Shown here: positions 43,551 through 53,839 of the stretch, piece by piece
How positions within the stretch are numbered: position 1 is the first letter of the stretch
Layout: each line of letters opens with the position of its first letter
Assembly (NCBI RefSeq): GCF_900105455.1
Contig: NZ_FNSF01000008.1
Location: forward strand, 594,959 to 658,958
Source of the DNA: Tenacibaculum sp. MAR_2009_124
GTDB lineage: Bacteria; Bacteroidota; Bacteroidia; Flavobacteriales; Flavobacteriaceae
Length of the DNA: 64,000 bases
Direction of reading: 5' to 3'
Position numbers and translations under genes: made by a program
The notes under the pieces: model-generated
What the model saw: the letters and a program-made list of their open reading frames with translations, nothing else
The model's database searches: none
What the model was told of the DNA's origin: nothing

Positions 43551-44129
43551 TTAAGCTTCACTTTCTTTAGGAAAAGCATATTTATTATAGATAAACAATA
43601 AGGCTACTCCAATTGTAATCCAAGAATCCGCTCCGTTAAAAATCGCGTTAAAAAAGGTAAAACTTTCCCCTTCATAAATTGGGAAGTATAACATATCCAC
43701 AACTTTACCATGGAACAATTCGCCATAAGGAATATCGGCAAAAAGTGTTGCTATTTGTCCATGAGAAGAATCAAAAATAACTCCATAAAAAACAGAATCG
43801 ATAATATTACCTACAGCTCCAGCCAATATTAAGGAGATGGCAATGATGACTCCGGAATGAATATTTTTCTTAATACTTTGAATTAACCAATATACAATTC
43901 CAGAAACAGCGATTAAACGGAATAATGTCAAAAACAACTTACCTGCTCTTCCTCCAAATTCGAAGCCCCAGGCCATTCCGTTATTTTCAGTAAAATGAAT
44001 TTTAAACCAATTGGCAAAAACAACTACTTCTTCGCCGAGAGTAAAATGAGTTTTTACGTATATTTTACTAATTTGGTCGATAAGTATTGCTATTAAAACC
44101 GTTAGGATTGCTGTATTTTTTTTTGTCAT
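43551..44129 (-). CDS. lspA: lipoprotein signal peptidase (signal peptidase II)
   Basis: A 192-residue inner-membrane aspartic protease that cleaves prolipoproteins before the lipidated Cys. Four spans. Conserved motifs: ENNGMAWG near 50, GAVGNIIDSVFYG near 105 with the first catalytic Asp, and FNAIFNGADSWITIG near 160 with the second Asp. Bacteroidetes versions commonly have the extra loop seen before the last motif. Confidence 0.95.
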   Translation of the reverse strand: MTKKNTAILTVLIAILIDQISKIYVKTHFTLGEEVVVFANWFKIHFTENNGMAWGFEFGGRAGKLFLTLFRLIAVSGIVYWLIQSIKKNIHSGVIIAISLILAGAVGNIIDSVFYGVIFDSSHGQIATLFADIPYGELFHGKVVDMLYFPIYEGESFTFFNAIFNGADSWITIGVALLFIYNKYAFPKESEA

Positions 44130-44315
44130 TTTTCTGAATTAATGAAAACAAAAATAAGAAAAGAAATTAAATGACTTTCAGTCATTCTATTTATTATTGT
44201 TGATAGTCATAGAATTAAAAAATCTTTAACAATTCTAAGCGATAATACTCTTTTAAAACAACACAATTCTTACTTTAGCTTCTTTCTTTGATTACTTTAA
44301 AGTGTTTTTTATGCA

Positions 44316-45131
44316 ATGAGGAATCCTGAAATTACAACATACGAGCCTAAAAACAAGCTTCTATCCAATTATATTCATTTCTATTACGATTATACGTTAA
44401 AAGATGAAGAGTACTTTGCATTTCCTTCTGGGAATACTATTGTTATTGCCATAGAAAACTCAGTTCCTCACTACGTAAAAAATCAACTATATCTTGCCGA
44501 GAGTCCAAAGCATTCTACTAATTTTTTTGCTTTAAATAAGTTTAGTTCTCCATTACTGGTAAAAACAAAAGGAAAAATTAGAGAGTTCGTCATTATTTTT
44601 AAACCTCACGGACTAGCCCAGTTTATAACTTGTAACGTTTTTAAAAAAGTTCTTTTTGAACCCATTGAATTCAATAAGCTACTCGATAAACATCCCGATT
44701 TTTTTGACTATTCAATGGAACGAAAAATTGACCTCTTTGAAACATTTTTACTTCAAATTCTTGATGTGAAACAAGGCATAGATATTATTACGAAAGCCAT
44801 TCAATTAATTTCAGAAAGGGATTTATCTATTGAAGAAGTAGCGTCGGCATGCAATTGTAGTTATAAGAAATTGTACCGCCTGTTTAAGTTACATTGTGGA
44901 GTTACTCCTATTACTCTTAAAAAAAACATACGCTTCAGAAAAGTTTTGAAGAAGATAAAAACTGATGGAAAAAAGTCAAAACTATCTGATATTGCTTTAG
45001 ATTTTGGATTTTATGATCAGGCTCTTTTTAACAAAGCGTTTAAGCAGCTTACTGGAGAAAATCCTAAATCTTTTCTCAAAAACGTCCGTATACTTTCTGA
45101 AAGCGATATGTATTTTAAAACTTTAAAATAA
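44316..45131 (+). CDS. AraC-family transcriptional regulator
   Basis: A 271-residue regulator with the same layout as the one at 16783: DUF6597-like N-terminal domain (about 1-150, ending in a KPHGLAQF segment) and a C-terminal AraC domain (about 165-260: LSIEEVASACNCSYKKLYRL, DIALDFGFYDQALFNKAFKQ, TGENPKSF). It lies upstream of a DoxX-like/DCC pair on the same strand and may regulate it. Confidence 0.88.
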   Translation: MRNPEITTYEPKNKLLSNYIHFYYDYTLKDEEYFAFPSGNTIVIAIENSVPHYVKNQLYLAESPKHSTNFFALNKFSSPLLVKTKGKIREFVIIFKPHGLAQFITCNVFKKVLFEPIEFNKLLDKHPDFFDYSMERKIDLFETFLLQILDVKQGIDIITKAIQLISERDLSIEEVASACNCSYKKLYRLFKLHCGVTPITLKKNIRFRKVLKKIKTDGKKSKLSDIALDFGFYDQALFNKAFKQLTGENPKSFLKNVRILSESDMYFKTLK

Positions 45132-45207
45132 TGTTAATGTCCGAAATATACAATTTTAGATAGTTCTCTTCAACTAGATTTGAATCAGTTAAAAGCAATT
45201 ATCTATT

Positions 45208-46503
45208 ATGAAAAGTAAACTAAATATTGGGAATTTATGGTCTTTACCCCAAAAAATACTCTTTCGGTTTTTCTTTTCATACTTCACTCTTTTTATAATC
45301 GCTAAAAATAATGGTGCCTATCCCTATTATGGATACATACAGAACTTTTTCAATAAAATTCTCTATGATTTTGTTCCTTGGGTTGGAAAATCAATTTTAG
45401 GAATTAGTTACGAAATTAAAACTGGCCCCAATGGAAGCGGAGATACGACTTACGACTATGTATTACTATTTACAATTTTTTGTATCGCTGTAATTTCTTC
45501 TTCCATATGGTCAATATTAGATACAAAAAGAAAAAACTATGATAACTTATATTACTGGATTACACTAGCCATTCGCTTTTATGTTGGTCTCATGCTTATT
45601 AATTACGGTATGGTTAAAGTAATCCAGCTTCAATTTTCTGCACCATCAATGTACAGGCTCACTCAAAACTATGGTGACTCGTCTCCTATGGGATTAGCTT
45701 GGACATTTTTGGGATTCTCAAAAGGGTATAACCTATTTATGGGAATTGCCGAAGTTGCTGCCGTTTTCCTTTTATTCAGAAGAACGTTAGTTTTCGGACT
45801 CATCATAACATTAATGACTACGGCCAATGTTATGGCTGTAAACTATTTTTATGATATCCCAGTAAAAATACTTTCGACACATTTATTTTTGATGTCGGCT
45901 TTTTTATTAGCTCATAGTTTTGCTGCATTATTTCAGTTCTTTTTCTTTAGAAAACCTGTTGTTCTTAAGGATATATACAAACCTAAATTTGGAAATATTA
46001 CTTCTAAAATTTCTTTCGCTGTAAAAGCATTTTTACTCATTTATGCTTTAGGTTACGGGGCATATTCAGCCCTTGATTCTAAAGAAAAATATTATGGTGA
46101 AGCATCAAAGAGTCGTATGGAAGGCTTGTTCGAAATAGAATACTTTTCTGCTAAGAGTAATTCTATAACTCCTGATAGTTTAAAAATTAAACCATGGAAA
46201 TACCTTATGATTAGCAGCAAACAATATGCTCAAGTGAAATATGCTGAAGGTGGTAGAGGAAAATGGTATAAATTAACTGTTGATTCTCTTGAAAATAAAC
46301 TTTCTTTAAGGGACTACAGAGATAGTACAAAAACGTTTAATTTAAAATTTTCAAAAATCGATTCTATAAACTATCAATTTAATGGAACCTTAGCAAAAGA
46401 TACTATTTTTGTAAAAGCAAAAAGATTTAAGAATTATAAAGAAAAATTTCTCCTAACGAATAGAGGTTTCAACTGGATAAATGAAAGGCCTTTTAATAGA
46501 TAG
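45208..46503 (+). CDS. DoxX-like multi-span membrane protein
   Basis: A 431-residue protein with about eight spans (including LAIRFYVGLMLINYGMVKV and VFGLIITLMTTANVMAVNY) and a soluble C-terminal domain of about 140 residues that ends the protein. The arrangement around the Gly/Met-rich spans resembles DoxX-related families. The gene is 3 bases from the downstream DCC-family oxidoreductase, a pairing seen with several membrane redox systems. The exact function is unknown. Confidence 0.7.
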   Translation: MKSKLNIGNLWSLPQKILFRFFFSYFTLFIIAKNNGAYPYYGYIQNFFNKILYDFVPWVGKSILGISYEIKTGPNGSGDTTYDYVLLFTIFCIAVISSSIWSILDTKRKNYDNLYYWITLAIRFYVGLMLINYGMVKVIQLQFSAPSMYRLTQNYGDSSPMGLAWTFLGFSKGYNLFMGIAEVAAVFLLFRRTLVFGLIITLMTTANVMAVNYFYDIPVKILSTHLFLMSAFLLAHSFAALFQFFFFRKPVVLKDIYKPKFGNITSKISFAVKAFLLIYALGYGAYSALDSKEKYYGEASKSRMEGLFEIEYFSAKSNSITPDSLKIKPWKYLMISSKQYAQVKYAEGGRGKWYKLTVDSLENKLSLRDYRDSTKTFNLKFSKIDSINYQFNGTLAKDTIFVKAKRFKNYKEKFLLTNRGFNWINERPFNR

Positions 46504-46506
46504 TTT

Positions 46507-46926
46507 ATGTTACCTGATATCCCTGAAAACAAACAGTTAATTTTATTTGATGGTGTGTGCAACTTATGCAACAGTAGCGTTCAGTTTGTTATTAAAAATG
46601 ACAAAAAAAACAGCTTTCTGTTTGCCTCGTTACAAGGAGATACAGGATTAAAAATTATTGATCATTTTAACATAGATAGACAAAAGACCGATTCAATTCT
46701 GTTATTTACTCCAGAAAAAAAAATATACTCTCGATCAAAAGCGGCATTGTTAATTGCCTCTAAACTCAAATTTCCCCTAAATTTATTGTCTATATTTTTA
46801 GTTATTCCATCGTTCATAAGAGACATTATATATGATTATATAGCCAAAAATCGATACAAATGGTACGGTAAGAAAGATGCTTGTTATTTGCCAACTCTCG
46901 AGTTGAAATCAAAATTTTTAAGCTGA
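46507..46926 (+). CDS. DCC-family thiol-disulfide oxidoreductase-like protein
   Basis: A 139-residue protein. The start LILFDGVCNLCNSSVQFVIK carries the DGVCNLC motif (DCC/YuxK family), with a CxxC redox pair in a thioredoxin-like fold. RSKAALLIASKL and the C-terminal YRWYGKK-like end (NRYKWYGKKDAC) also fit. Probably works with the DoxX-like protein encoded immediately upstream. No signal peptide. Confidence 0.9.
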   Translation: MLPDIPENKQLILFDGVCNLCNSSVQFVIKNDKKNSFLFASLQGDTGLKIIDHFNIDRQKTDSILLFTPEKKIYSRSKAALLIASKLKFPLNLLSIFLVIPSFIRDIIYDYIAKNRYKWYGKKDACYLPTLELKSKFLS

Positions 46927-46961
46927 CTCTTTGCCAAACTATTGCTAAATCTACTACTAAA

Positions 46962-46992
46962 AAAAGACCAATAAATAATTTATTGGTCTTTT
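46962..46992. terminator. bidirectional terminator
   Basis: AAAAGACCAATAAAT and its inverted copy ATTTATTGGTCTTTT are separated by one base. It lies between convergent genes (DCC and M61 peptidase). Confidence 0.85.
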
Positions 46993-47013
46993 ATCTTTTT
47001 ATAAACTCAGTTT

Positions 47014-48909
47014 TTATCCTTTCAACCAAGCTTGTCGTAATTGTTTTTGCTTTTCAGTAGCATTTGGATTTTCTTGTAATCCACCTGCTTTTGTATACGA
47101 TTGAGTTAATGTAGTTTTAATAACTACCTCCTTACCATTTCTATCTAACTTTACTTCTACATCAGTCCCTGGTTGCCACATATACATTTTCATAAACACT
47201 TGTTGCGCTGTTTCTTTAGTAACTTTTACTCCGTCAACTTCTTTAATAGCATCATTCGATAGTGCTCCATTATCAGCCCAAAAACTGTTATCTTTTACTG
47301 CATTCGTAAATCTTACAGTTTGCGTTTCCTTATTAGGGTTTAATATCATTACCCCATTATTTTGAATATAATTGGTTTCTACTTTTGTTTCCTTTTCTTG
47401 CAAACCAACTTTCTCAAAAAACTTATTATAATCAATAGGTGTTGTTCCCACTACATGTGTATTTAAAAACGCTCCTACTGCTGGATATGTCATCTTAGTA
47501 ATCTCATCGATTAAGTTTTCATCTTCAAAAGGCTTATGCTGTCCATACTTTAGCGATAATTCTTTCATTAATGATAAAATTCCTCTTGCACCTTTACTTT
47601 CCTCTCTTAGAATAATATCAACACACATACCTATTAATGCTCCTTTTTGATATACATTTATGTATTGCGATGCATAGGGCTCCTCAAGTATATTTTCACT
47701 CATTTTAGTAAAGCTCATCGTGTCATTCATTGCAGATGCAGCAACTATTTTACCTAAAACTTTATTGTAAAACTCGCCTTCCTTTACTAATCCTTGATTT
47801 ATTTGAAAATGTGTAGCAAAATATTCTGTTACTCCTTCATACATCCATAAGTGCTTTGAAAAAGAAGGGTTATTATAGTCAAAATAATGTACATCTTCAG
47901 AATGTACACTCAAAGGTGTTACAATATGAAAAAATTCATGCGAAACAACATCGATCATGCTCTTTGCTAAGGCTTGGTCAGGCATTGCTTCGGGCAATAC
48001 TACCACTGTTGATGTGTGATGCTCAAGAGCACCAAATCCTTTTGGAGCCGTTTTACTTCCATCTGATAAATATAAGTAGATATCATAACGAGCAGTACTA
48101 TTGATACTTCCTAAATATGCCTTCTGCGCCTGCATCATTTTTTGTACAACAGCTTTTATTTTTTCAGCAGAATGTTTTTTATTCGGTGAATATACACTCA
48201 AGACAATTTTAATATCGCCTACTTGAAATTCTTCAACATCCAACTCTCCATAAAACATTGGATTATCAGTGATATCAAAATATCTCGAAGCAACATAATT
48301 CGAAGTAGTTACTTTTCCATCTTCACTAGTTTTCGAATCAACTACTTGTAAAGCTGATGTTCTTTTATGACTTGATGGTGAAATTACATCTAATTTGTAT
48401 TGGTTGTTTTTTAAAGAATCAAAATAACCGATAAACCCATGAAGGTTTAATACGTAATTGGTTGATTCAATATTTGTTCCAGCTGGTGAAAAAGGTACAT
48501 CCTTGCCAATTCCTCCTTGAACCTCTAAATCGAAAGTATCATTTACTAAGTAAGTAACCTTATCTAATTTTGTTGCATTGTTAATCTCCCAAGTATTTGC
48601 ATCTACTTTCGTTACCTGCAATTCATTTCCGTTATAATCAATCGCTTTTAAATTATCGATATACTTACCAAAATCACTTACAGAATAAGTACCTTGAACT
48701 ACTCTAGGCAACCTATAAATTACCTTTTCAGTTGTAAATCTTCCTGGATTTACAGTTACAGGTAATTTATCATTTTCTACTTTAGTTAAATCGAGTGTTG
48801 TTTCGATAGGATTCTTAACGGCTAAATCATTTGCCCCGGCTTTTTTAGTTGAACTACAGCTACTAAATAATACCGCAGCTATAGCCACTGATAGTAATGT
48901 TTTATTCAT
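47014..48909 (-). CDS. M61-family metallopeptidase with PDZ domain
   Basis: A 631-residue lipoprotein (lipobox FSSC, Cys18). The N-terminal beta domain and the zinc site HEFFHIVTP near 322, with a downstream WMYEGVTEYFA (Glu ligand) near 355, match the M61 glycyl-aminopeptidase family. A PDZ-like domain occupies about 520-615 (KEVDGVKVTKETAQQVF). Probably periplasmic or outer-membrane anchored. Convergent with the DCC gene, sharing a bidirectional terminator. Confidence 0.92.
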   Translation of the reverse strand: MNKTLLSVAIAAVLFSSCSSTKKAGANDLAVKNPIETTLDLTKVENDKLPVTVNPGRFTTEKVIYRLPRVVQGTYSVSDFGKYIDNLKAIDYNGNELQVTKVDANTWEINNATKLDKVTYLVNDTFDLEVQGGIGKDVPFSPAGTNIESTNYVLNLHGFIGYFDSLKNNQYKLDVISPSSHKRTSALQVVDSKTSEDGKVTTSNYVASRYFDITDNPMFYGELDVEEFQVGDIKIVLSVYSPNKKHSAEKIKAVVQKMMQAQKAYLGSINSTARYDIYLYLSDGSKTAPKGFGALEHHTSTVVVLPEAMPDQALAKSMIDVVSHEFFHIVTPLSVHSEDVHYFDYNNPSFSKHLWMYEGVTEYFATHFQINQGLVKEGEFYNKVLGKIVAASAMNDTMSFTKMSENILEEPYASQYINVYQKGALIGMCVDIILREESKGARGILSLMKELSLKYGQHKPFEDENLIDEITKMTYPAVGAFLNTHVVGTTPIDYNKFFEKVGLQEKETKVETNYIQNNGVMILNPNKETQTVRFTNAVKDNSFWADNGALSNDAIKEVDGVKVTKETAQQVFMKMYMWQPGTDVEVKLDRNGKEVVIKTTLTQSYTKAGGLQENPNATEKQKQLRQAWLKG

Positions 48910-49034
48910 TATTTAACTTTTATTGTTAGGTGTTTGACCTCGCAAAATACAATCTGAGCACAAACTATTCGCCCAAATTTTCGTTAATTATCTGTTTTCT
49001 AAAAACACCTAAAAAGTTAAAACCTGATTTTTAA

Positions 49035-49682
49035 TCAATTACTATTTATAAAAATATTACCTCGAATTGTCATTACTTTCAATCGTTTCTTTGTTTCTTC
49101 CTTGTTTTGAATCATTGGAGATATCATTTTTTCTCCTTTTAAAATTATTCGCCCTTTACTCGAAACTAAATTCATATTGCAGTTAGCCATTGAGCCATAT
49201 AAATTCCCTTGAAAAAAGCTCATATTATAAGCTCCTTCAACAGAATTAAGATATATATTTCCTCGTTGGATATAAACACTTAAATCTCCTTTATATCCCT
49301 CAGACTTCACTCCTAGACCTTCTCCATAAACAACGACAGATTTTCCTATTGGAACTTCAATAATTACACTTGCACCACTTACTCTTTGTGTAATATATTT
49401 TCTGAAAACTTGTTCCTTTTTGAACTGATCTTCTTTTACTTTAAAAAAAACTTCAGTTTGATCAAAAGACTGTTTAGTGTTTATAACATAATCTCCATAA
49501 CTTTTATAGTCTAAAGAAATTTTCAAGAAATTATCTTCCGAATTCTGTATAATTAAATCATCCAGTCCTTCACCATTAATAATGATTTCTTTAAAACTTA
49601 TCTCTTCAACTTTACTCCATTTTCCTTGTGAGAAAAGGACAGTTGTAAACAAAAAAAACGTTATGCTAAATAGTAATTTCAA
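49035..49682 (-). CDS. secreted beta-rich protein (DUF2807/DUF4097-like)
   Basis: A 215-residue protein with a signal peptide (to about 19, ending LFSQG). The rest is repeating beta strands (SVIIEVPIGKSVVVYGEG, DLSVYIQRGNIYLNSVEG) such as form the right-handed beta-helix of DUF2807/DUF4097 proteins. No catalytic residue is evident. It may be an envelope-associated structural protein. It is transcribed on the same strand as the M61 gene, 125 bases upstream. Confidence 0.65.
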   Translation of the reverse strand: MKLLFSITFFLFTTVLFSQGKWSKVEEISFKEIIINGEGLDDLIIQNSEDNFLKISLDYKSYGDYVINTKQSFDQTEVFFKVKEDQFKKEQVFRKYITQRVSGASVIIEVPIGKSVVVYGEGLGVKSEGYKGDLSVYIQRGNIYLNSVEGAYNMSFFQGNLYGSMANCNMNLVSSKGRIILKGEKMISPMIQNKEETKKRLKVMTIRGNIFINSN

Positions 49683-49837
49683 GTAATACGGTTTATAAAT
49701 AATATTTCACCTATGAACAATTTATACCATTTTACAAGTTGAATTCACTGTAAAAGAAAATCATAAATAGTATTATTCTGAATCAAAAGTATAAAAATCT
49801 TACACACTGTTATTATCGGGTATTATAAAACAAAAAA

Positions 49838-49863
49838 ATAGGACTTATTTTACCAAGTCCTAT
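49838..49863 (-). terminator. terminator of the ileS-TraR/DksA unit
   Basis: On the minus strand ATAGGACTT and AAGTCCTAT form a stem followed by seven T. It lies 40 bases past the TraR/DksA stop. Confidence 0.8.
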
Positions 49864-49902
49864 CTATCATTATTTAGTTCGCTTTAAGCGAATCGTTTGA
49901 TT

Positions 49903-50280
49903 CTATTGTTTACGTTTAGCCTCAATGCTTAAAGTTGCATGAGGAACTAATTTAAGTCTTTGTTTTTGGATTAACTTTCCAGTTACTCTACAAATACCAT
50001 ACGTTTTGTTCTCAATTCTAATTAAGGCATTTTTCAAATCACGAATAAACTTTTCTTGCCTAATGGCTAACTGCATGTTGGCTTCCTTAGCCATCGTGTC
50101 ACTTCCTTCTTCAAACGACTTAAATGTTGGTGACGTGTCATCAGTTCCGTTGTCTGATCCATTTTTGTATGAATCTCTTAACAAATTAAGGTCGTTTTCA
50201 GCACTATTAATTTTTTCGAGAATGATTTCTCTAAACTCTTGTAGATCTCCGTCTGAGTATCTCACTTTTACATCATCCAT
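49903..50280 (-). CDS. TraR/DksA-family regulator
   Basis: A 125-residue protein from the ATG at 50280 (MDDVKVRYSD); a start 18 bases further upstream would overlap ileS. An N-terminal coiled-coil hairpin is followed by the C-terminal YGICRVTGKLI and RLKLVPHATLS string typical of the Bacteroidetes DksA-like family. Only one of the zinc-finger cysteines is kept, which is usual for this clade. Members bind RNA polymerase with ppGpp-like effects; the exact role is inferred. It is directly downstream of ileS. Confidence 0.88.
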   Translation of the reverse strand: MDDVKVRYSDGDLQEFREIILEKINSAENDLNLLRDSYKNGSDNGTDDTSPTFKSFEEGSDTMAKEANMQLAIRQEKFIRDLKNALIRIENKTYGICRVTGKLIQKQRLKLVPHATLSIEAKRKQ

Positions 50281-50284
50281 AATG

Positions 50285-53200
50285 TTATATTTTTTCAATC
50301 AACATTTTACTTTTGATGGTATCGAATTCAATTTCTATACCATCTTCCAACGTATCAACAAAAATGAGTTCGTTGGTTAAAGTTTCTGTTTTGATATAGT
50401 TTTCATTCGCTAATATTGATTCTTCTAGATTCGTAAAAGTTAGTAAGGTTAATTTTATTCTATCCGTTACTTCTAAACCAGAATCTTTACGGGCATTTTG
50501 AATTCGGTTAATTAATTCTCTTGACACCCCTTCTTTATGTAAATCATCTGATATGGTAACGTCTAAAGCAACTGTTAATCCTTCTGCATTCGCAACTAAC
50601 CAACCTTCGATATCTTTCGATGAAATCTCTACATCAGCGGATTCTAATTTAATCAATTTATCATTAACTTTCAAACTTACCTCGCCTTCTTTTTCGATAG
50701 CGGCTATGTCTTCTTGCGTAAAACTACGTATCTCATTAGCAATCAGCTTCATATCCTTACCAAATTTAGGTCCTAGTGCCTTAAAATTAGGTTTAATTTG
50801 CTTTACTAAGATACCAGAAGCATCATCTAATAACTCTATTTCTTTGACATTCACCTCCGACTTTATCAAATCAGCAACGGCTAAAATTTCTTCTTTTTGA
50901 ACTTCATCCAACACAGGAATCATTATTTTCTGTAATGGTTGACGAACTTTTATTTTCTCTTTTGCTCTCAAAGACAACACTAAAGAAGAAATAGTTTGAG
51001 CATTTTCCATTTTGCGTTCTAAAGATTTGTTTACAAAATCTTCGTTATACTTTGGAAAAGTAGCAATATGAACACTTTCTGCTTTTTCTATACCTGTTGC
51101 AGCTACCAAATCCTTATATAACCTATCCATAAAAAATGGAGCTACTGGCGAACTTAATTTAGACACGGTTAACATACAAGTATATAATGTTTGATACGCC
51201 GAAATTTTATCTTGAGCATATTCTCCCTTCCAGAATCTTCTTCTACATAAACGTACGTACCAGTTACTTAGATGATCTTGCACGAAATCCGAAATAGCCC
51301 TCGTTGCTCTTGTAGGCTCATAGTCTGCATAAAACGTATCTACTTTCCCTATTAACGTATTTAATTCCGATAAAATCCATCTGTCAATTTCTGGTCGTTC
51401 ATTCAAAGGAATTTCGGCTTCACTATAGGTGAAGTTATCTATATTCGCATATAAAACGAAGAAAGAATAGGTATTGTATAAGGTTCCAAAAAACTTACGC
51501 CTAACCTCTTCAATTCCAGCTAAATCAAATTTTAAATTATCCCAAGGATTCGCATTTGAAATCATATACCAACGTGTAGCATCCGGACCATATTCACCTA
51601 AAGTTTTAAAAGGATCTACAGCATTTCCAAGACGTTTCGACATCTTTTGACCGTTCTTATCCAATACAAGTCCGTTTGACACCACATTTTTATAAGCTAC
51701 AGAATCAAAAACCATTGTACCAATAGCATGTAAGGTATAGAACCATCCACGCGTTTGATCAACTCCTTCCGCAATAAAATTAGCAGGATAACTTTCGTTT
51801 TTATCTATTAATTCTTTGTTTTCAAATGGATAATGCCATTGAGCATAAGGCATAGACCCTGAATCAAACCAAACATCAATTAAATCACTTTCTCTGTGCA
51901 TTGGCTTTCCTGTTGAAGAGACTAAAACAATTTTATCAACTACATTCTTATGCAAATCGATTTTATCGTAGTTGTCTTCTGACATATTTCCTATCTCAAA
52001 ATCAGCAAAGATATCTTCAGACATTACTCCTGCTTCAACAGCCTTTTTCATTTCTTCTTTTAACTCCGCAACTGATCCAATACAAACTTGCTCAGAACCA
52101 TCTTCGGTTCTCCATATTGGTAAAGGAATTCCCCAAAAACGAGAACGAGATAAATTCCAGTCATTGGCATTTTGCAACCAATTTCCAAAACGTCCTTCTC
52201 CAGTTGATTTTGGTTTCCAGTTAATAGTTTCGTTCAAATCGAACATTCTATCCTTGATATCGGTTACTTTTATGAACCATGAATCTAATGGATAATATAA
52301 AATAGGTTTATCAGTACGCCAACAATTTGGATAACTGTGAACATACTTTTCTACCTTAAAGGCTTTATTTTCTGTTTTTAATTTAATTGCAATCTCAACA
52401 TCAACCGATTTTTCAGGAGCTTCTCCATCTACATAATATTCATTCTTCACATATTTTCCTGCAAGCTCACCTAATTCAGATCTGAATTTCCCTTGTAAGT
52501 TTACTAATGGAACTGGATTTTCATTCTCATCTAAAACCAACATTGGTGGAATCTCAGGAGTTGCTTGTTTCGCCACTAAAGCATCATCTGCCCCAAAAGT
52601 TGGCGCCGTATGCACAATACCTGTTCCATCTTCTGTTGTTACAAAATCACCAGAAATCACCCTAAATGCATTTTCCGCATTCTCGTATGGTAATACATAG
52701 TCTAATAACTGCTCATATTTTATTCCTACTAAGTCTTTTCCGATAAACTCTCTATCAACAAAATAAGGAATTTGTTTTGCCCCAGCTTCGTAAGTTGTTA
52801 ACTCTTCTTCATTTTCAACCTCATTAAACTTCTTACCTGCAAATTGTTTTCCTACTAAATTTTTAGCTAATACAACTTGTATTGATTCAAAAGTGTATTG
52901 ATTGAATGTTTTTACCAATACATACTCTATTTTAGGTCCAACCGTTAATGCTGTATTACTCGGCAAAGTCCATGGAGTTGTTGTCCAAGCCAAAAAGTGA
53001 ACATCACCTTCTACTTGTAAAAACTCAGGTAAGGTTTCTTTTATCGTTTTAAATTGAGCAACGATTGTTGTATCAGTTACATCTTGATAAGTTCCAGGTT
53101 GATTTAACTCATGAGAACTTAAACCTGTTCCTGCTTTTGGTGAATATGGTTGAATAGTATATCCTTTATATAACAAATCTTTATCATAAATTTGTTTTAA

Positions 53201-53701
53201 TAGCCACCAAACCGATTCCATGTATTTTGGCTTATAAGTAATATATGGATCTTCCATATCTACCCAATATCCCATTTTCTGAGTTAGGTCATTCCAAATA
53301 TCTGTATAACGCATAACAGCTTTTTTACAAGCGACATTATACTCTTCAATGGTAATTTTAGTTCCTATATCTTCTTTTGTAATACCTAGTTCCTTTTCAA
53401 CACCTAATTCAACAGGTAAGCCATGTGTATCCCATCCAGCTTTACGCTTTACTTGATATCCTTTTTGAGTTTTATAACGACAAAAAATATCTTTAATGGC
53501 ACGTGCCATTACATGGTGAATTCCAGGCAATCCATTTGCAGAAGGTGGCCCTTCAAAAAACACAAATGGCTCATTTCCTTCACGACTAGTAATACTTTTT
53601 TCAAAGATGTTGTTTTCTTCCCAATAGTTTAATATTTCTTCTGCTACTTTTGGCAAATCCAATCCTTTGTACTCAGTAAACTTATTACTCATTTTTGTCA
53701 T
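50285..53701 (-). CDS. ileS: isoleucyl-tRNA synthetase
   Basis: A 1138-residue class I synthetase. The HIGH-equivalent is GIHH at 60-63 (PSANGLPGIHHVM), and the KMSKR motif lies in DKNGQKMSKRLGNAVDP. The editing domain between them and the anticodon-binding C-terminal half are complete. Length fits the longer Bacteroidetes/eukaryotic-like IleRS type. MTKMSNK has two possible starts. A TraR/DksA gene follows in the same operon. Confidence 0.97.
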   Translation of the reverse strand: MTKMSNKFTEYKGLDLPKVAEEILNYWEENNIFEKSITSREGNEPFVFFEGPPSANGLPGIHHVMARAIKDIFCRYKTQKGYQVKRKAGWDTHGLPVELGVEKELGITKEDIGTKITIEEYNVACKKAVMRYTDIWNDLTQKMGYWVDMEDPYITYKPKYMESVWWLLKQIYDKDLLYKGYTIQPYSPKAGTGLSSHELNQPGTYQDVTDTTIVAQFKTIKETLPEFLQVEGDVHFLAWTTTPWTLPSNTALTVGPKIEYVLVKTFNQYTFESIQVVLAKNLVGKQFAGKKFNEVENEEELTTYEAGAKQIPYFVDREFIGKDLVGIKYEQLLDYVLPYENAENAFRVISGDFVTTEDGTGIVHTAPTFGADDALVAKQATPEIPPMLVLDENENPVPLVNLQGKFRSELGELAGKYVKNEYYVDGEAPEKSVDVEIAIKLKTENKAFKVEKYVHSYPNCWRTDKPILYYPLDSWFIKVTDIKDRMFDLNETINWKPKSTGEGRFGNWLQNANDWNLSRSRFWGIPLPIWRTEDGSEQVCIGSVAELKEEMKKAVEAGVMSEDIFADFEIGNMSEDNYDKIDLHKNVVDKIVLVSSTGKPMHRESDLIDVWFDSGSMPYAQWHYPFENKELIDKNESYPANFIAEGVDQTRGWFYTLHAIGTMVFDSVAYKNVVSNGLVLDKNGQKMSKRLGNAVDPFKTLGEYGPDATRWYMISNANPWDNLKFDLAGIEEVRRKFFGTLYNTYSFFVLYANIDNFTYSEAEIPLNERPEIDRWILSELNTLIGKVDTFYADYEPTRATRAISDFVQDHLSNWYVRLCRRRFWKGEYAQDKISAYQTLYTCMLTVSKLSSPVAPFFMDRLYKDLVAATGIEKAESVHIATFPKYNEDFVNKSLERKMENAQTISSLVLSLRAKEKIKVRQPLQKIMIPVLDEVQKEEILAVADLIKSEVNVKEIELLDDASGILVKQIKPNFKALGPKFGKDMKLIANEIRSFTQEDIAAIEKEGEVSLKVNDKLIKLESADVEISSKDIEGWLVANAEGLTVALDVTISDDLHKEGVSRELINRIQNARKDSGLEVTDRIKLTLLTFTNLEESILANENYIKTETLTNELIFVDTLEDGIEIEFDTIKSKMLIEKI

Positions 53702-53760
53702 TATATTTATTGAATGTGCAAAATTACGTATTTTCTTGTAATTGTAGTGATTGACAATTA

Positions 53761-53791
53761 AAAAAACACCTTTAAAGCAAGGTGTTTTTTT
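53761..53791. terminator. terminator between ileS and the giant repeat gene
   Basis: AAAAACACCTT, TAAAGC loop, AAGGTGTTTTTTT. It lies 49 bases past the stop of the giant gene and can act in both directions. Confidence 0.85.
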
Positions 53792-53839
53792 AATTCTTCA
53801 AAAAGTTTACGTTTTAATTAATTTTACTTTAAAATATTA

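Noticed and set aside
16783..45131. The two DUF6597-AraC regulators as a recent duplication
   Set aside because: They share domain layout only; residues differ along most of the length, so they are ordinary family members.
49903..50280. Degenerate zinc finger of the TraR/DksA protein as an oddity
   Set aside because: Loss of most zinc cysteines is normal for this Bacteroidetes family, so it is not noteworthy.
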